Part shown: positions 17,273 to 26,732 of the stretch, one piece after another
Numbering within the stretch: position 1 is the stretch's first letter
How the letters are laid out: the number at the start of each line of letters is the position of its first letter
Source: UBA8941 sp963780545
GTDB taxonomy: Archaea > Thermoproteota > Bathyarchaeia > TCS64
Length of the DNA stretch: 64,000 nucleotides
Direction of reading: 5' to 3'
NCBI GenBank assembly: GCA_963780545.1
Contig: CAWACK010000009.1
Span: 45,502-109,501 of the forward strand
Position numbers and translations under genes: made by a program
The notes under the pieces: generated by a model
Database searches by the model: none
What the model saw: only the letters and a program-made list of their open reading frames with translations
Told to the model about the DNA's origin: nothing

Positions 17273-17512
17273 CTGAAGTTCGGGGTATTAATAGAGCGAG
17301 ATAAGGAAGGGAACTACGTCTCCTCGGTAGCCGAGTTGCCTGGCTGCCACGCAAGGGCAAGGAGTCTAGACGCTGTCATGAACAGGATAACGGACGCCGT
17401 TAACGTCTACCTCGACATGAAAAACCCTGAGAGCGAACCCAAATACGAGCTCATCGACATAAAGGTCATAGATGTTCCCAAGAAGGAACTAGAATTAGCT
17501 ATTTGCCAATAG
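17273..17512 (+). CDS. HicB-like (UPF0150) protein, solitary
   Basis: The frame to TAG at 17512 encodes a typical HicB/UPF0150 partial RNase H-like fold: KFGVLIERDKEGNYVSS, then AELPGCHARARSLDAVMNRI, then DAVNVYLDM, with a C-terminal strand pair. No standard start codon precedes the fold; CTG at 17273 preceded by GGTGAAAAG is the likeliest, or a base is misread. No HicA partner gene lies on either side, so it may act outside a toxin-antitoxin pair. It was found by reading, being too short for usual length limits. Confidence 0.65.
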   Translation: MKFGVLIERDKEGNYVSSVAELPGCHARARSLDAVMNRITDAVNVYLDMKNPESEPKYELIDIKVIDVPKKELELAICQ

Positions 17513-17582
17513 AATCTAAGGCGAATCCCAGTAGTTGATAATCAGACAGGTTCTTTAGTACCTTACCTCAAACTAGAGATCC

Positions 17583-18206
17583 GTGTCCATAAGGGTCCTT
17601 CCCGCACTAATTGCGAACAGCCAAGAAGAATTAGATGGTATGCTCAGTCGCCTGGCTGGCAAGGTAGAGTGGGTAATGCTCGATTATATGGACGGGCGCT
17701 TCGTCGCATCCAAATCTCTCATGTTTGACACACGCTTAACACCCGGACTCAAATATGAGGCTCACCTCATGGTTGAAAACCCCTTCGACTACTTAAATCG
17801 ACTCAGGGGAAGGATTCAGGTCGTGATAATTCACATGGAGTCGGACGACTTCGAGAAAACAGTCGAAGAGGCGAGGGTCCTCGGGTTCGAGGTCGCCATC
17901 GCAATCAATCCTAAGACTAGAATAGATGAGCTAAAACCATACCTAAAAAAAGTAGATCGGGTACTAGTGATGACAGTAGAACCGGGACGATACGGCGCAC
18001 CATTTGTCATTGAAGCTCTCGAGAAGGTGAAACGCCTAAAGAAGCTCGCCCCAAATCTCCCGATAGAGGTCGACGGAGCGATGAATCCCGAAAACGTCAA
18101 GAAGGCTCGGGAAGTCGGTGCAACCATCTTTGCGTCCGGTTCCTACATCATGAAGAGTCCAGACATACAGAAGGCTCTGAAAACTCTGATAGAGGCCACG
18201 AATTAG
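17583..18206 (+). CDS. Ribulose-phosphate 3-epimerase-like TIM-barrel protein
   Basis: 207 residues from GTG at 17583. It has the epimerase pattern: SIRVLPALIA, LDYMDGRFV, AHLMVENP, VMTVEPGRYG, EVDGAMNPEN and FASGSYIM. In true epimerases the first metal-ligand His sits in HxDxMDG; here that residue is Met (VMLDYMDG), while the Asp, the second His (AHLM) and the late Asp (EVDG) remain. The enzyme may therefore have altered metal use or another substrate. No pentose pathway genes adjoin. It stands alone between the HicB-like gene and the Cys-rich gene. Confidence 0.7.
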   Translation: MSIRVLPALIANSQEELDGMLSRLAGKVEWVMLDYMDGRFVASKSLMFDTRLTPGLKYEAHLMVENPFDYLNRLRGRIQVVIIHMESDDFEKTVEEARVLGFEVAIAINPKTRIDELKPYLKKVDRVLVMTVEPGRYGAPFVIEALEKVKRLKKLAPNLPIEVDGAMNPENVKKAREVGATIFASGSYIMKSPDIQKALKTLIEATN

Positions 18207-18363
18207 ACTCCCGAACACTGAAATTGGGTTAAATCAGCAGATCAATCAGTTTTCGTTCTCGCTTCTAGGATAATGTCTTGTTGATCACTGATCCTGCTCC
18301 AATAAAGTTTAAATCGCCCCCTTGGGTGGTGATTCTTAATATAAGCGATCTCAAAGAGAGAAG

Positions 18364-18669
18364 GTGCTTAACGTTTTGTCAAGCGCACAACCATGTTACT
18401 CCCGATGTAGAGATTTCAGCTGCATGAAGAGGGCCATGTCCTTCAGGGGTAAAGTGACCTGGTGTCAATGGACAGAGGCGGAGTGCGAGCCCACAAAATG
18501 CACGTACGCTGTCTGCTATAAACGCCAGCTTCTCGATAATGGTATCTGTGGCTTTACCATAAAAAGGAAAACCCAGGAGGACTCCGAGCCCGAAAACTTC
18601 AATATCCCTGAGGTGAAGGCCCGAGGGAAGCTCGCAAAGAAGGTCGGTGATAGAAGCATCTTTTATTAA
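18364..18669 (+). CDS. Cys-rich protein of unknown function
   Basis: 101 residues from GTG at 18364. The N-terminal 65 residues hold eight cysteines (CYSRCRDFSC, WCQW, CEPTKC, CYKRQ, ICGF), suggesting one or two metal sites. The C-terminus is Lys-rich and charged. It ends 25 bp before the tRNA methyltransferase start, so it may share its transcript. I do not recognise the family. Confidence 0.6.
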   Translation: MLNVLSSAQPCYSRCRDFSCMKRAMSFRGKVTWCQWTEAECEPTKCTYAVCYKRQLLDNGICGFTIKRKTQEDSEPENFNIPEVKARGKLAKKVGDRSIFY

Positions 18670-18693
18670 CCAACCACTAATTCAGGCTGAATC

Positions 18694-19539
18694 ATGAAGC
18701 GGGATATTCGTAGCGAGTTATTGGGCTCTATGCCCCCAGAAATTCTAGGGTTGGTGCCGCGATCTTTCGACGTAATTGGGTCGAAGGGACGGGCGGTTGC
18801 CGTGATAGAGATTCCCTTAGAGGTAGAACCATATGAGAGCATAGTGGCCGAGGCACTTATGAGAGTGCAGAGGAACGTGAAGAGCGTCCTCTCCAAGGGT
18901 ACTGAGCGCATGGGAGAGTATAGGATACGTGATATGAAACTCCTCGCGGGGGATCCTGACACAGAGGTCGTCCACAGAGAGTCCGGTTGCATCTTCAAGG
19001 TAGATCCCGTCAAAGCCTATTTCTCGCCTAGGGAGTCAACCGAGCGGGAGAAGATATCCGCAGCTGTAGGTCTTAACGAGAGAGTTTTAGTGATGTTCAG
19101 CGGGATCGGTCCCTTCCCGATATGCATAGCTAAAAGGCGGCCAACCACGACCTGCGTCGCCGTGGAGCTAAACCCTGAGGCCCACATGTACTGCCTTGAG
19201 AACATTCGGCTGAACAAAGTCGGCAATAGGGTTACCGCTCTCTTAGGCGACGTTAGGGAGATTTGTCCCAATCTAGGGGAGAGTTACGACAGGGTACTTA
19301 TGCCACTACCAAAGGGGGCTTACAAATTCCTTGACATCGCAATCCCATTGGTTAAGCCTGGTGGGGTTCTACACTTCTATCACTGGTCTCCACGGGATGA
19401 CCCTTTCACTGATGGAGAAAATGTGATACTCGAAGCTGTCGAAAAATCGGGTAGAAGCTTCGAGGTCATCAATCGCGTGAAGGTCTCAGAGTACAGTCCC
19501 TCGGCATTGAAGGTCAGATTCGATGCATTAATTTGGTGA
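18694..19539 (+). CDS. trm5: tRNA (guanine37-N1)-methyltransferase, Trm5/Taw2-like
   Basis: 281 residues. A class I SAM methyltransferase fold with motif I VLVMFSGIGPFPICIAKR, an acidic loop and NPEAHMYCLENI, then LLGDVREICPN and LMPLPKGAYKFLDIAI as the catalytic NPPY-like region. The N-terminal part (PRSFDVIGSKGRAVAVIEIP) is the small domain 2 of the archaeal enzymes; domain 1 is absent, as in the shorter archaeal versions. It methylates position 37 of tRNA or feeds wyosine synthesis. The 3' end overlaps a convergent membrane-protein gene by 12 bp. Confidence 0.85.
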   Translation: MKRDIRSELLGSMPPEILGLVPRSFDVIGSKGRAVAVIEIPLEVEPYESIVAEALMRVQRNVKSVLSKGTERMGEYRIRDMKLLAGDPDTEVVHRESGCIFKVDPVKAYFSPRESTEREKISAAVGLNERVLVMFSGIGPFPICIAKRRPTTTCVAVELNPEAHMYCLENIRLNKVGNRVTALLGDVREICPNLGESYDRVLMPLPKGAYKFLDIAIPLVKPGGVLHFYHWSPRDDPFTDGENVILEAVEKSGRSFEVINRVKVSEYSPSALKVRFDALIW

Positions 19540-19821
19540 AGTCTGCTTCTTCTCTTCTTCCTTATCGCCTTCTCTCTCGAGATCTAATGGGTTATCGAGT
19601 GGGATTGGCGGAGGAGTCGTCGCCATAGTGTAGCCTATCCAGAGTACTATGAAGAGCATGAGGTAAACGACAGCCAGAATGGGAAGCTTATATGCCCATT
19701 CAGAAATGGCGTAGCTTATCCATGTCAGTCCTATGTATGGACCGAGTGACCAGACGAAGTATCCGATCATTATCAGGGCTGTCACTAACATAATCGTATA
19801 GCCTAGTGCTTTATCGTTCAA
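19528..19821 (-). CDS. Small two-span membrane protein
   Basis: 97 residues with two hydrophobic spans (about residues 7-31, GYTIMLVTALIMIGYFVW, and 46-68, ILAVVYLMLFIVLWIGYTM) joined by a short loop, then a charged tail (EREGDKEEEKKQ). This resembles DUF-type archaeal hairpin membrane proteins; no function is recognised. It converges on trm5 with a 12-bp overlap. Confidence 0.6.
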   Translation of the reverse strand: MNDKALGYTIMLVTALIMIGYFVWSLGPYIGLTWISYAISEWAYKLPILAVVYLMLFIVLWIGYTMATTPPPIPLDNPLDLEREGDKEEEKKQTSPN

Positions 19822-20026
19822 TTTCCTATACCTCTCGTTTAGTTGTTGTGGATTACATTATTAGACTTTTCTTTTAAGGAAGACACCGATTTCATTATTA
19901 CCCATCTTTTAATCGATTATTTACATTTAAGTTCATCACGAATAATGTTCATACATCGAATAACCCTCTGAGAATATAGGGAACGGTTTTAAAGCCGATC
20001 GGGGAATCATTTGGTTCACATCATAG

Positions 20027-21250
20027 GTGAACGCTTTGAACAACGTCTTCATCAACGAACTGAGTCAAGTGCCCCTACAAGAGAGATCTCTCGAAATCAC
20101 CGAGAGAAAGGGCCTCGGACACCCAGACACCATGTGCGACAACATCATGAACCAGATCTCGGTCGACCTATCAACCGAGTATATAAAGCGATTCGGTAAC
20201 ATCTACCACCACAATCTGGATAAGGGGCTCATCGCCGCAGGCGAGACGACCGTCAAATTTGGTGGAGGCAAAGTTAACCGACCAATCCTTATCGTTTACG
20301 GCGACCGCGCCACATTCAAGGTCGGTGATGAAGAAGTCCCAGTAAACGAGATCGCTGAGAAGAGCACCAAGCTTTGGCTGAAGAAAAACCTACGTTTCAT
20401 CGACCCCGACATTCATGTAAAGTTCCAAAGCGAGATCAGACCTGGATCAGCGGCACTTCAGGACATCTTCAGCAGGAAGAAGAAGGGCGAGTTCCTCGGA
20501 GCCAATGACACGTCAGCTGCTGTTGGGTTCGCTCCTTATACGGAGCAAGAGAAACTCATCCTCGGCCTCGAGAAGTACCTCAACTCGAAAGAGTTCAAGA
20601 AGGAACACCCCGAGTCGGGTGAGGACATTAAACTCATGGCACTTCGTCGAGAGAAGAAGGTCGACCTAACAGTCGCAATGGCGATAGTGGACCGTTACAT
20701 CAACAGTGAAAATGACTACTTCAAACGTAAAGACGAGATCTCCGACGCCATCACAACATGGATCGACGACAAAGGCGGCTTTGAGGAAGTAAAAGTCAGC
20801 CTCAACGCCCTCGACGTGAGGGGCAGGGGACTCGATGGCCTGTATCTTACAGTCCTAGGCACCTCAGCTGAGGCAGGCGACTCCGGCCAAGTGGGCAGAG
20901 GAAACAACGTCCGCGGCGTAATCGCCCTCCTACGCCCCATGAGCAGTGAGGCAGCAGCGGGTAAAAACCCCGTCAGCCACGTCGGTAAGATCTATAACAT
21001 GCTCTGCTATAGGATCGCAGATAGGATCATCGACGAGGTAAGCGGCGTACAGGAAACCTACGTCTGGCTTCTCAGTAGGATTGGGCGCCCTATCAACGAG
21101 CCGAGCGTCATCTCGGCTCAGCTAATTCCCCAGAAGGGTGTGAATGTTAAGAGCCTCCAGCCGAGTGTCGAGGAGATTATAGACGACGAGTTCGAACACC
21201 TCGACGACTTCTGCAGCGCTCTCGCCGATGGCCATGTCGGCCTTCGCTAA
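20027..21250 (+). CDS. metK: S-adenosylmethionine synthetase, archaeal type
   Basis: Makes SAM from methionine and ATP. 407 residues, the usual length of the archaeal family, which is distinct from bacterial MetK. Landmarks are ERKGLGHPDTMCDNI, GLIAAGETTVKFGGG, PGSAALQDIF, GANDTSAAVGFAP, GTSAEAGDSGQVGRGN and GKNPVSHVGKIYN. The start is GTG at 20027, following TAGGTG; a TTTTAAAG box lies about 30 bp before the likely leader. The last codons overlap the convergent endonuclease III gene by 4 bp. Confidence 0.95.
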   Translation: MNALNNVFINELSQVPLQERSLEITERKGLGHPDTMCDNIMNQISVDLSTEYIKRFGNIYHHNLDKGLIAAGETTVKFGGGKVNRPILIVYGDRATFKVGDEEVPVNEIAEKSTKLWLKKNLRFIDPDIHVKFQSEIRPGSAALQDIFSRKKKGEFLGANDTSAAVGFAPYTEQEKLILGLEKYLNSKEFKKEHPESGEDIKLMALRREKKVDLTVAMAIVDRYINSENDYFKRKDEISDAITTWIDDKGGFEEVKVSLNALDVRGRGLDGLYLTVLGTSAEAGDSGQVGRGNNVRGVIALLRPMSSEAAAGKNPVSHVGKIYNMLCYRIADRIIDEVSGVQETYVWLLSRIGRPINEPSVISAQLIPQKGVNVKSLQPSVEEIIDDEFEHLDDFCSALADGHVGLR

Positions 21251-21876
21251 TCCCCCTTTTCTTCGTATCCACACAACTTTTCCACTGGGCATTCGCCACA
21301 TTTTGGTTTGCGGGGTTTACAGTAGTCCTTTCCTAGCTGGAGTAGGGCCCCATCTGCGTAATACCAGTCAGTCTGAGGCAATGCATCTTCTAAGACTTTT
21401 TTGACTTCTGTGGTTTTCGCATCAATGCCAGCGAGACCTATTCTCCTTGAGACTCTATGGATGTGGGTATCGACAGCCACAGCTGGCTCCCCGTAGCCGT
21501 AGCTGAGAACTATGTCAGCCGTCTTAGGCCCAACGCCTGGTAGACTCAGGAGCTCATCCCTAATCCTCGGCGTCTCGCCATTAAACTTCTCAACAATTAC
21601 CCGGGTCGCCTCGATGATGTACTTAGCCTTCTGATTATAGTAACCTGAGGATCGGATCAATTGCTTGAGGTTCTCCTCGGGGAGGTTTAGGATACTTTGG
21701 GGTGTGGAGGCTGCGGAGAATAAGGTTTTAGTCACGTTTGCTGCGTTTTTATCAGTTGTTCTTTGAGAGAGGATGCAGCTGATCAAGGCGTGGAATGGCT
21801 CTGCAGTCTCAATCCTGAACGCGTCAGCACCGTAGTATCTTTTTAGGACACTTACGACTCTCTCAACCTTGCTCAA
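21247..21876 (-). CDS. nth: Endonuclease III (DNA glycosylase/AP lyase)
   Basis: Removes oxidised pyrimidines. 209 residues with the helix-hairpin-helix LPGVGPKTADIVLSYG, the catalytic Lys in SQRTTDKNA, the catalytic Asp in VAVDTHIHRVSRRIGL, and a C-terminal [4Fe-4S] loop CKPRKPKCGECPVEKLC. Its ATG overlaps the stop of the upstream asparagine synthetase-like gene by 4 bp, so the two are translationally coupled. Confidence 0.93.
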   Translation of the reverse strand: MSKVERVVSVLKRYYGADAFRIETAEPFHALISCILSQRTTDKNAANVTKTLFSAASTPQSILNLPEENLKQLIRSSGYYNQKAKYIIEATRVIVEKFNGETPRIRDELLSLPGVGPKTADIVLSYGYGEPAVAVDTHIHRVSRRIGLAGIDAKTTEVKKVLEDALPQTDWYYADGALLQLGKDYCKPRKPKCGECPVEKLCGYEEKGD

Positions 21877-23309
21877 TTCTTATGCCCTCCCAGCTCCTCT
21901 AACCTATCAGCTAGGTAGCCACCAACGGTCTTTCCTTTCCTCTTCGCCATTCTCTCGATTATCTTAGCTGCGCCTGAGGAGTACTGGGCAGCCTTCTTCG
22001 GTCTCCATGTAACTTCATCCGGGAAGCCGAGCCTTGATGCGAGTCGCCTGAGTATGATCTTCCTCGGCTCCTTTCCATTTGAGGGAAGCTTGCAGGATAG
22101 AGGTAGGGATAGGGCGAATCTTGTTAGCTCCGGGTCTGCGTAGGGGAGTCTCAGTTCTGTTCCCAGATCGACGCAGATCTTCCAGTCCCTCTCAAAGTTG
22201 ACTTCATAGGAGTGGATCACATCGCTGTACATCGTTTCCCTAACGGATTCACCCTTCTGGTACTGTTCAACATATCTCGCGTATCCGCCGAAGAGCTCGT
22301 CGCTGCCGTTTCCAGAAACTATGACTCTGCAACCTTGGGATGAAGCATCTAGCGCAACTAGATAGAGCGGGATTGCGACCCCTATCTTCATAGGGTTTGC
22401 TTCCTCGACGCTAGCAAGAATCGCGTCGAGGTGCTCATCGATCTCAGTCTCACCGTAGATCCTAGTGCTCAGCGGCATATCTAGATAGTCCGCTGCCTTT
22501 TCCGCGGCTTCAAGGTCAGGTGAGTCTTCGACTCCGACGCAGGTGAGGTGTGGTTTTATGCCAATTTCCTTCATGTAGTTGGCGAGGAGGACACTGTCGA
22601 TTCCACCCGAGAATGCGAGAGTGGGCGAACGAATCCCAAAGCATGTTCTCGTCACAGCCTTTTTTAGTAAATGGTGTAGGCGAGTTGTGGCATCTTCGAT
22701 GGAGATAACGGATGGTGTAGGGTTCTCAAGTACAGAGAACTTCTCATCAGAGATACCTTTGGGTGTAAGCTCCACAATGTGTCCTGGGCTAACCCTGATG
22801 GGTGTAAGTCCCGCGGAAAGAAGAGTCTTAGCGTTAGAAGCAATCCCCAGAAGCTCGTCGCAGAATCCATAGTAGAGCGGTATGACCCCGATGGGATCTC
22901 TACAACATATAATCTTGTCTTCCTCAGCCAAAGCCACGATCCAGGACCCTTCCAACTCCGTGAATAGACGTTTAACACCGTCTAATGCCCCATCTCTGGT
23001 AAAATCAGCGACGGTGAGGACCTCCGGTTCAAATCTATCCCAAATTCTTCCGATGAAAATCAAGGATTGTGATCCTTGGTGTATTGGTTGTGGGTTATCT
23101 GTTGGGTTGACCTTTAGCAACCTGTGTCCTAGGGCAACGCTTGAGTTCAGAGATGTGAAAACCGGCGGCTCCATTTGGTGCTCGACTCCACCCGGTGTGG
23201 CGATGCCGTAGGTTTCCGACCGTGCTGGGCTCGCTCCTCGGAGTATCTGCAGCAGCTTTAGCGTTACGTCTTCGCCTCTCCTGCTGACGAGACCCGCCAG
23301 AACACTCAT
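21873..23309 (-). CDS. Asparagine synthetase-like protein lacking the N-terminal nucleophile
   Basis: 478 residues: an Ntn-type glutaminase-like domain (about 1-190), then an AsnB-type ATP-PPase domain with SGGIDSVLLANY and GNGSDELFGGY. The normal glutaminase begins M-C-G; here the protein begins MSVLAG, with Ser replacing the catalytic Cys, so it should use free ammonia or do another amidation or adenylation. Overlap with nth is 4 bp. The ATP-PPase half is well conserved. Whether it makes asparagine is not provable from the sequence. Confidence 0.8.
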   Translation of the reverse strand: MSVLAGLVSRRGEDVTLKLLQILRGASPARSETYGIATPGGVEHQMEPPVFTSLNSSVALGHRLLKVNPTDNPQPIHQGSQSLIFIGRIWDRFEPEVLTVADFTRDGALDGVKRLFTELEGSWIVALAEEDKIICCRDPIGVIPLYYGFCDELLGIASNAKTLLSAGLTPIRVSPGHIVELTPKGISDEKFSVLENPTPSVISIEDATTRLHHLLKKAVTRTCFGIRSPTLAFSGGIDSVLLANYMKEIGIKPHLTCVGVEDSPDLEAAEKAADYLDMPLSTRIYGETEIDEHLDAILASVEEANPMKIGVAIPLYLVALDASSQGCRVIVSGNGSDELFGGYARYVEQYQKGESVRETMYSDVIHSYEVNFERDWKICVDLGTELRLPYADPELTRFALSLPLSCKLPSNGKEPRKIILRRLASRLGFPDEVTWRPKKAAQYSSGAAKIIERMAKRKGKTVGGYLADRLEELGGHKN

Positions 23310-23454
23310 ATCTAGAGGGGTAGTTCAGCCGTGTTTCAGCTTATCCTTTGTGATTATAGCTATATAGAGGATGTCGTCGAGCTGGTTCTCCTTTACGTAT
23401 AGGTCTGTCTAACTCAAACATCAACAGAAATCAATATTTATTAAATATTAGATA

Positions 23455-25737
23455 TTAATTCGGGTTTTCTGGTTCGTATTTCTCTTCAACAAAATCGGTT
23501 AAGGCGCGTTGTTCCTTTTCTGCCTTATCTAGACTCTTCCACTCCTCCTCCTCAACTAGGCCTCCCACCTGTTCTTTTATGGACTTGGCAAGTCGCGGAC
23601 CAATGAGTGGTAGGGCAACCAAGCGCTGTAATGGGGCGCGCTTCAACTCAGCTAAGCCTGTGAGGCCAGAGTTGTATAGTACATGGGCACGAACACGACC
23701 AATCCCCTTGAGCCTGACGAGGGGCAAGAGTTTCTTGGTAACTCCGTGTTTGACCCGGTCATTCAACTCACCGAGTTGACGCTTGTAGTCTGGTACACCA
23801 ACAATGTCAGTGATCTCATGAGCGCTGTACAAAAGCCACTCAGCGTTGTGGACGGCTGCATAGCGATCACCCGGTTGGACGCCGTGTTGTTCGAGGATGT
23901 CGGCTTCGGTCTTCTCGTTAATCCAGTCTTGGAGGACCATGGCTGTTTTGACTTCACCAAGGAACTGTTCGCGTTCGATATAATCGCCGCCTTCTTGATT
24001 TACCGGTATTGCGAACTCCTCTTGCCGCTCCTCAGCGTAGGTTTCAACCATATCGAGGTCGCCTCGACGAGGTCTAAGTATAGGACCCATATCTGGGGTA
24101 TGACAGATAAGGTGGAGCCAAGTGAAATCGGTGACATCCATGGCCCCCCTGCGAAGCCCGTCCCTCATCACCACCGCAGTGAGTGGGTCAATGTAGAGTT
24201 CCGATACCCTACGCCCAAAGTCAGTAGCATACAGATAATCCCCCTTCTCCTCGAGCATCTCCTCCTTGAGTAAGTAGCGGAGAACACCAGTTGTGATGAG
24301 CTTGATGCTGGCAGACGGGTAATTGAAGCCATAGAATGTGCCACCGAGGAAATCTAGTAACCCCTGCTCGGTGTGTGCATAGTCGCTAGCTATAGCAGCT
24401 AGGGTGTGGCCGCGGAGAGCCGACTCCTGAGCGAGCCTACTGTATAACCTCTCGGGGTCAGCGAGGATGTAGTTCTCCATCAACTGGTCCTGTTCGTCGC
24501 TGCTCGACGCGATGAGGATCGCTTCACCATAGGGGTCATACTGTGGTCTACCCGCGCGGCCGCTCATCTGCTTGTACTCAAGGACGCTGATGGGGTACAT
24601 TCCGTAGCCGGCGACGAAGCGCTTGTAGTTACCTATTACGACGGTTCGAGCGGGGAGGTTGACGCCTGCGGCCAAGGTAGGGGTCGCTGTGAGTATCTTA
24701 AGGGTCCCCGCCTTGAAGGCGCGCTCGACGATGCGGCGGTGCTCAGTGTTGAGGCCGGCATGGTGGAAAGATGCGCCTTTCGAGACCGCGAAGCTGAGGG
24801 CATCTGTGAGGCTCGTCTTCTCACCATGGACCTCAATTTCTGAGGCGATCCCTTCGAGATCAGTTTGGATCTTCCTGCTTTGGGTCCCGTTAAGTGCATT
24901 TGCAGCTTCCCGTGCCATGCTCTCCGCTCTACGTCGGGACTCGACGAAGATTAGTGCCTGCCCGCCGTCTAGGACGCTATTCATGGCGATGTTGAGGGCG
25001 TCGACCGTGTTGAGGGACTTTAGCTTCTTTACGGTTCCATCTCTGAAGATGACATTGTTTCCGTGGGCGACGCCTTCGTAGAGCTTTGTTGGGCGCCACT
25101 CTGTAGTGACGCATTCGGCCTTGAGCCACTCAGCTACCTCGTCGGCATTCTTAATGGTAGCGCTGAGGGCAAGGACCTGCATGGCTGGGTTCATCTGGCG
25201 GAGCCTGGCTATGGCGATCTCAAGGGTTGGCCCACGTTCGTCCCCTATGAGGTGTACTTCGTCTGCGATGACGAGGCTGACGTTACTCATCCAGGGACTC
25301 CTATGACGAAGGAGTGAGTCGCACTTCTCGTTAGTGGTGATGACTATGTCGTAACCTTCTAGCCACGGGCTCTTGCTGTCGAGGTCGCCGGTGCTAACAC
25401 CGACTCTTATCTTTCCTCCACCAGGCTTCATGATGCTTGTGTACTCCTCGAAGCCTTCGTACTTCTCCCAGGCAAGGGCGCGAAGTGGGCTGAGATAGAG
25501 CACCTTGCCACGGTGTTCAAAAATGTGCTTTAACGCGCAGAGCTCGGCAACGAGGGTTTTTCCGCTTGCTGTGGGGCTGGCGAGAACTAGATTCTTTCCC
25601 TCTAGAACCCCTGTGTTAATGGCATCTGCCTGCGGCGGATAAAGTTCCTTTATCCCCTTGAGGACGAGAAGCTGCTTCACCTCTTCAAGGATAGGTAGGT
25701 CCGCCACGAGCATCTTCGTTCCCGTATGGTTTCGCAT
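23455..25737 (-). CDS. hel308: Hel308-type superfamily 2 DNA helicase
   Basis: 3'-5' helicase acting at stalled forks. 760 residues with the full set of motifs: ASPTASGKT (I), SPLRALAWEKY (Ia), DEVHLIGDERGP (II), LSATIKN (III), FVESRRRAE (IV), TPTLAAGVNLPAR (V) and QMSGRAGRPQYD (VI). A winged-helix and ratchet region follows. The C-terminal helix-hairpin-helix tail reads LKGIGRVRAHVLYNSG. The start ATG at 25737 and the length agree with archaeal Hel308. Confidence 0.92.
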   Translation of the reverse strand: MRNHTGTKMLVADLPILEEVKQLLVLKGIKELYPPQADAINTGVLEGKNLVLASPTASGKTLVAELCALKHIFEHRGKVLYLSPLRALAWEKYEGFEEYTSIMKPGGGKIRVGVSTGDLDSKSPWLEGYDIVITTNEKCDSLLRHRSPWMSNVSLVIADEVHLIGDERGPTLEIAIARLRQMNPAMQVLALSATIKNADEVAEWLKAECVTTEWRPTKLYEGVAHGNNVIFRDGTVKKLKSLNTVDALNIAMNSVLDGGQALIFVESRRRAESMAREAANALNGTQSRKIQTDLEGIASEIEVHGEKTSLTDALSFAVSKGASFHHAGLNTEHRRIVERAFKAGTLKILTATPTLAAGVNLPARTVVIGNYKRFVAGYGMYPISVLEYKQMSGRAGRPQYDPYGEAILIASSSDEQDQLMENYILADPERLYSRLAQESALRGHTLAAIASDYAHTEQGLLDFLGGTFYGFNYPSASIKLITTGVLRYLLKEEMLEEKGDYLYATDFGRRVSELYIDPLTAVVMRDGLRRGAMDVTDFTWLHLICHTPDMGPILRPRRGDLDMVETYAEERQEEFAIPVNQEGGDYIEREQFLGEVKTAMVLQDWINEKTEADILEQHGVQPGDRYAAVHNAEWLLYSAHEITDIVGVPDYKRQLGELNDRVKHGVTKKLLPLVRLKGIGRVRAHVLYNSGLTGLAELKRAPLQRLVALPLIGPRLAKSIKEQVGGLVEEEEWKSLDKAEKEQRALTDFVEEKYEPENPN

Positions 25738-25896
25738 TGGGTTATTATTAAGATAGGTCTCAGTAGTAGTCTGTAATTGAGCATTTTTTCACTAAACGGA
25801 TGTTTACCTTTTAATTTAATGAACCTGACGAACATCGTTTTATGGCAAATTATCGTTGGGGATACGTACTTCAGCTTAGTTTAGGATTTTCCTCAC

Positions 25897-26694
25897 TTAC
25901 CCTGTTGGTAGGCGTTCCTTGGCGAGCGCTACTAGGATATTGACAGCCTCCTTGACTTTCGCTTCAAGCTCCCTCTTATCAGTCCCTCGGGCACTTATCC
26001 AGAACTTGATGCCGACCTCACCATAAGGTTTGACAAGGGATTTTATCCAGACCCCTGGGACGCGTTTCATGGCCTCGTCGATGAGGGGGGCGAGAGTTGA
26101 CTCGTCTCTTAATGGGAGACTGAGGACCTCCTCGTAATAGATACCTTCCAGATGAGCGCTCAGGTGGGGAATAAGCTGGTTATCGAAGATCCACATAAGC
26201 TCGTGGGGAACTCCAGGAAGAGAGACTACCTCAAAGCCCTCGACAGCTAGGATGACCCCTGGGGCTCCGCCGACTCTATTGTCAAGGGGCTTCGCACCAA
26301 GCGGGAAGATCGCCATCTTCCTCCGAGCCTCAGTAATATCACCTGAGTTTATGATCCCCTTCTCGTGAAGCTGCTTATATTGGCGTGTGACGATGGCCAG
26401 TGCCTCTTCGTTGACTTCTAAGGGGAGATGGTATGCTTCCGCGACGCCTTTCAAGGTCATATCGTCATGGGTTGGGCCGAGTCCACCACTGGTGATAATG
26501 AGTCTGCAATTGTCTTCCACGGCACGTCTGATGGTCTTCGCTATCTCTGGGACATCGTCCCTAACAGTCATCACCTCCATCACCATGAAGCCGAGGGGCT
26601 TTAGGCGCTCAATCATCCACTTCGTGTTAGTGTCCAGGACAATCCCGTCCAAGATCTCGTTACCGACGGCAATGATGGCCACAGTCTGCGTCAA
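25897..26694 (-). CDS. CinA-like/MoaB-fold protein
   Basis: 265 residues with the molybdopterin-binding-like fold of the CinA N-terminal domain: IIAVGNEILDGIVLDTNTKWM, LIITSGGLGPTHDDMTLKG, and LPGVPHELMWIFDN. Family members act as nicotinamide mononucleotide deamidase or ADP-ribose pyrophosphatase in bacteria; archaeal stand-alone versions are uncharacterised. The CinA C-terminal deamidase domain is missing, as is usual in archaea. It is 38 bp downstream of the aminoglycoside phosphotransferase-like gene on the same strand. Confidence 0.82.
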   Translation of the reverse strand: MTQTVAIIAVGNEILDGIVLDTNTKWMIERLKPLGFMVMEVMTVRDDVPEIAKTIRRAVEDNCRLIITSGGLGPTHDDMTLKGVAEAYHLPLEVNEEALAIVTRQYKQLHEKGIINSGDITEARRKMAIFPLGAKPLDNRVGGAPGVILAVEGFEVVSLPGVPHELMWIFDNQLIPHLSAHLEGIYYEEVLSLPLRDESTLAPLIDEAMKRVPGVWIKSLVKPYGEVGIKFWISARGTDKRELEAKVKEAVNILVALAKERLPTG

Positions 26695-26732
26695 GGCACT
26701 CTGGATATTTACCCGGAGGCTGAAAACGTTTC

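Noticed and set aside
23323..23412. 26 coding-looking codons (KENQLDDILYIAIITKDKLKHG, minus strand) just upstream of the asparagine synthetase-like gene
   Set aside because: No start codon, preceded directly by a stop, and too short to support. It may be a remnant but cannot be called.
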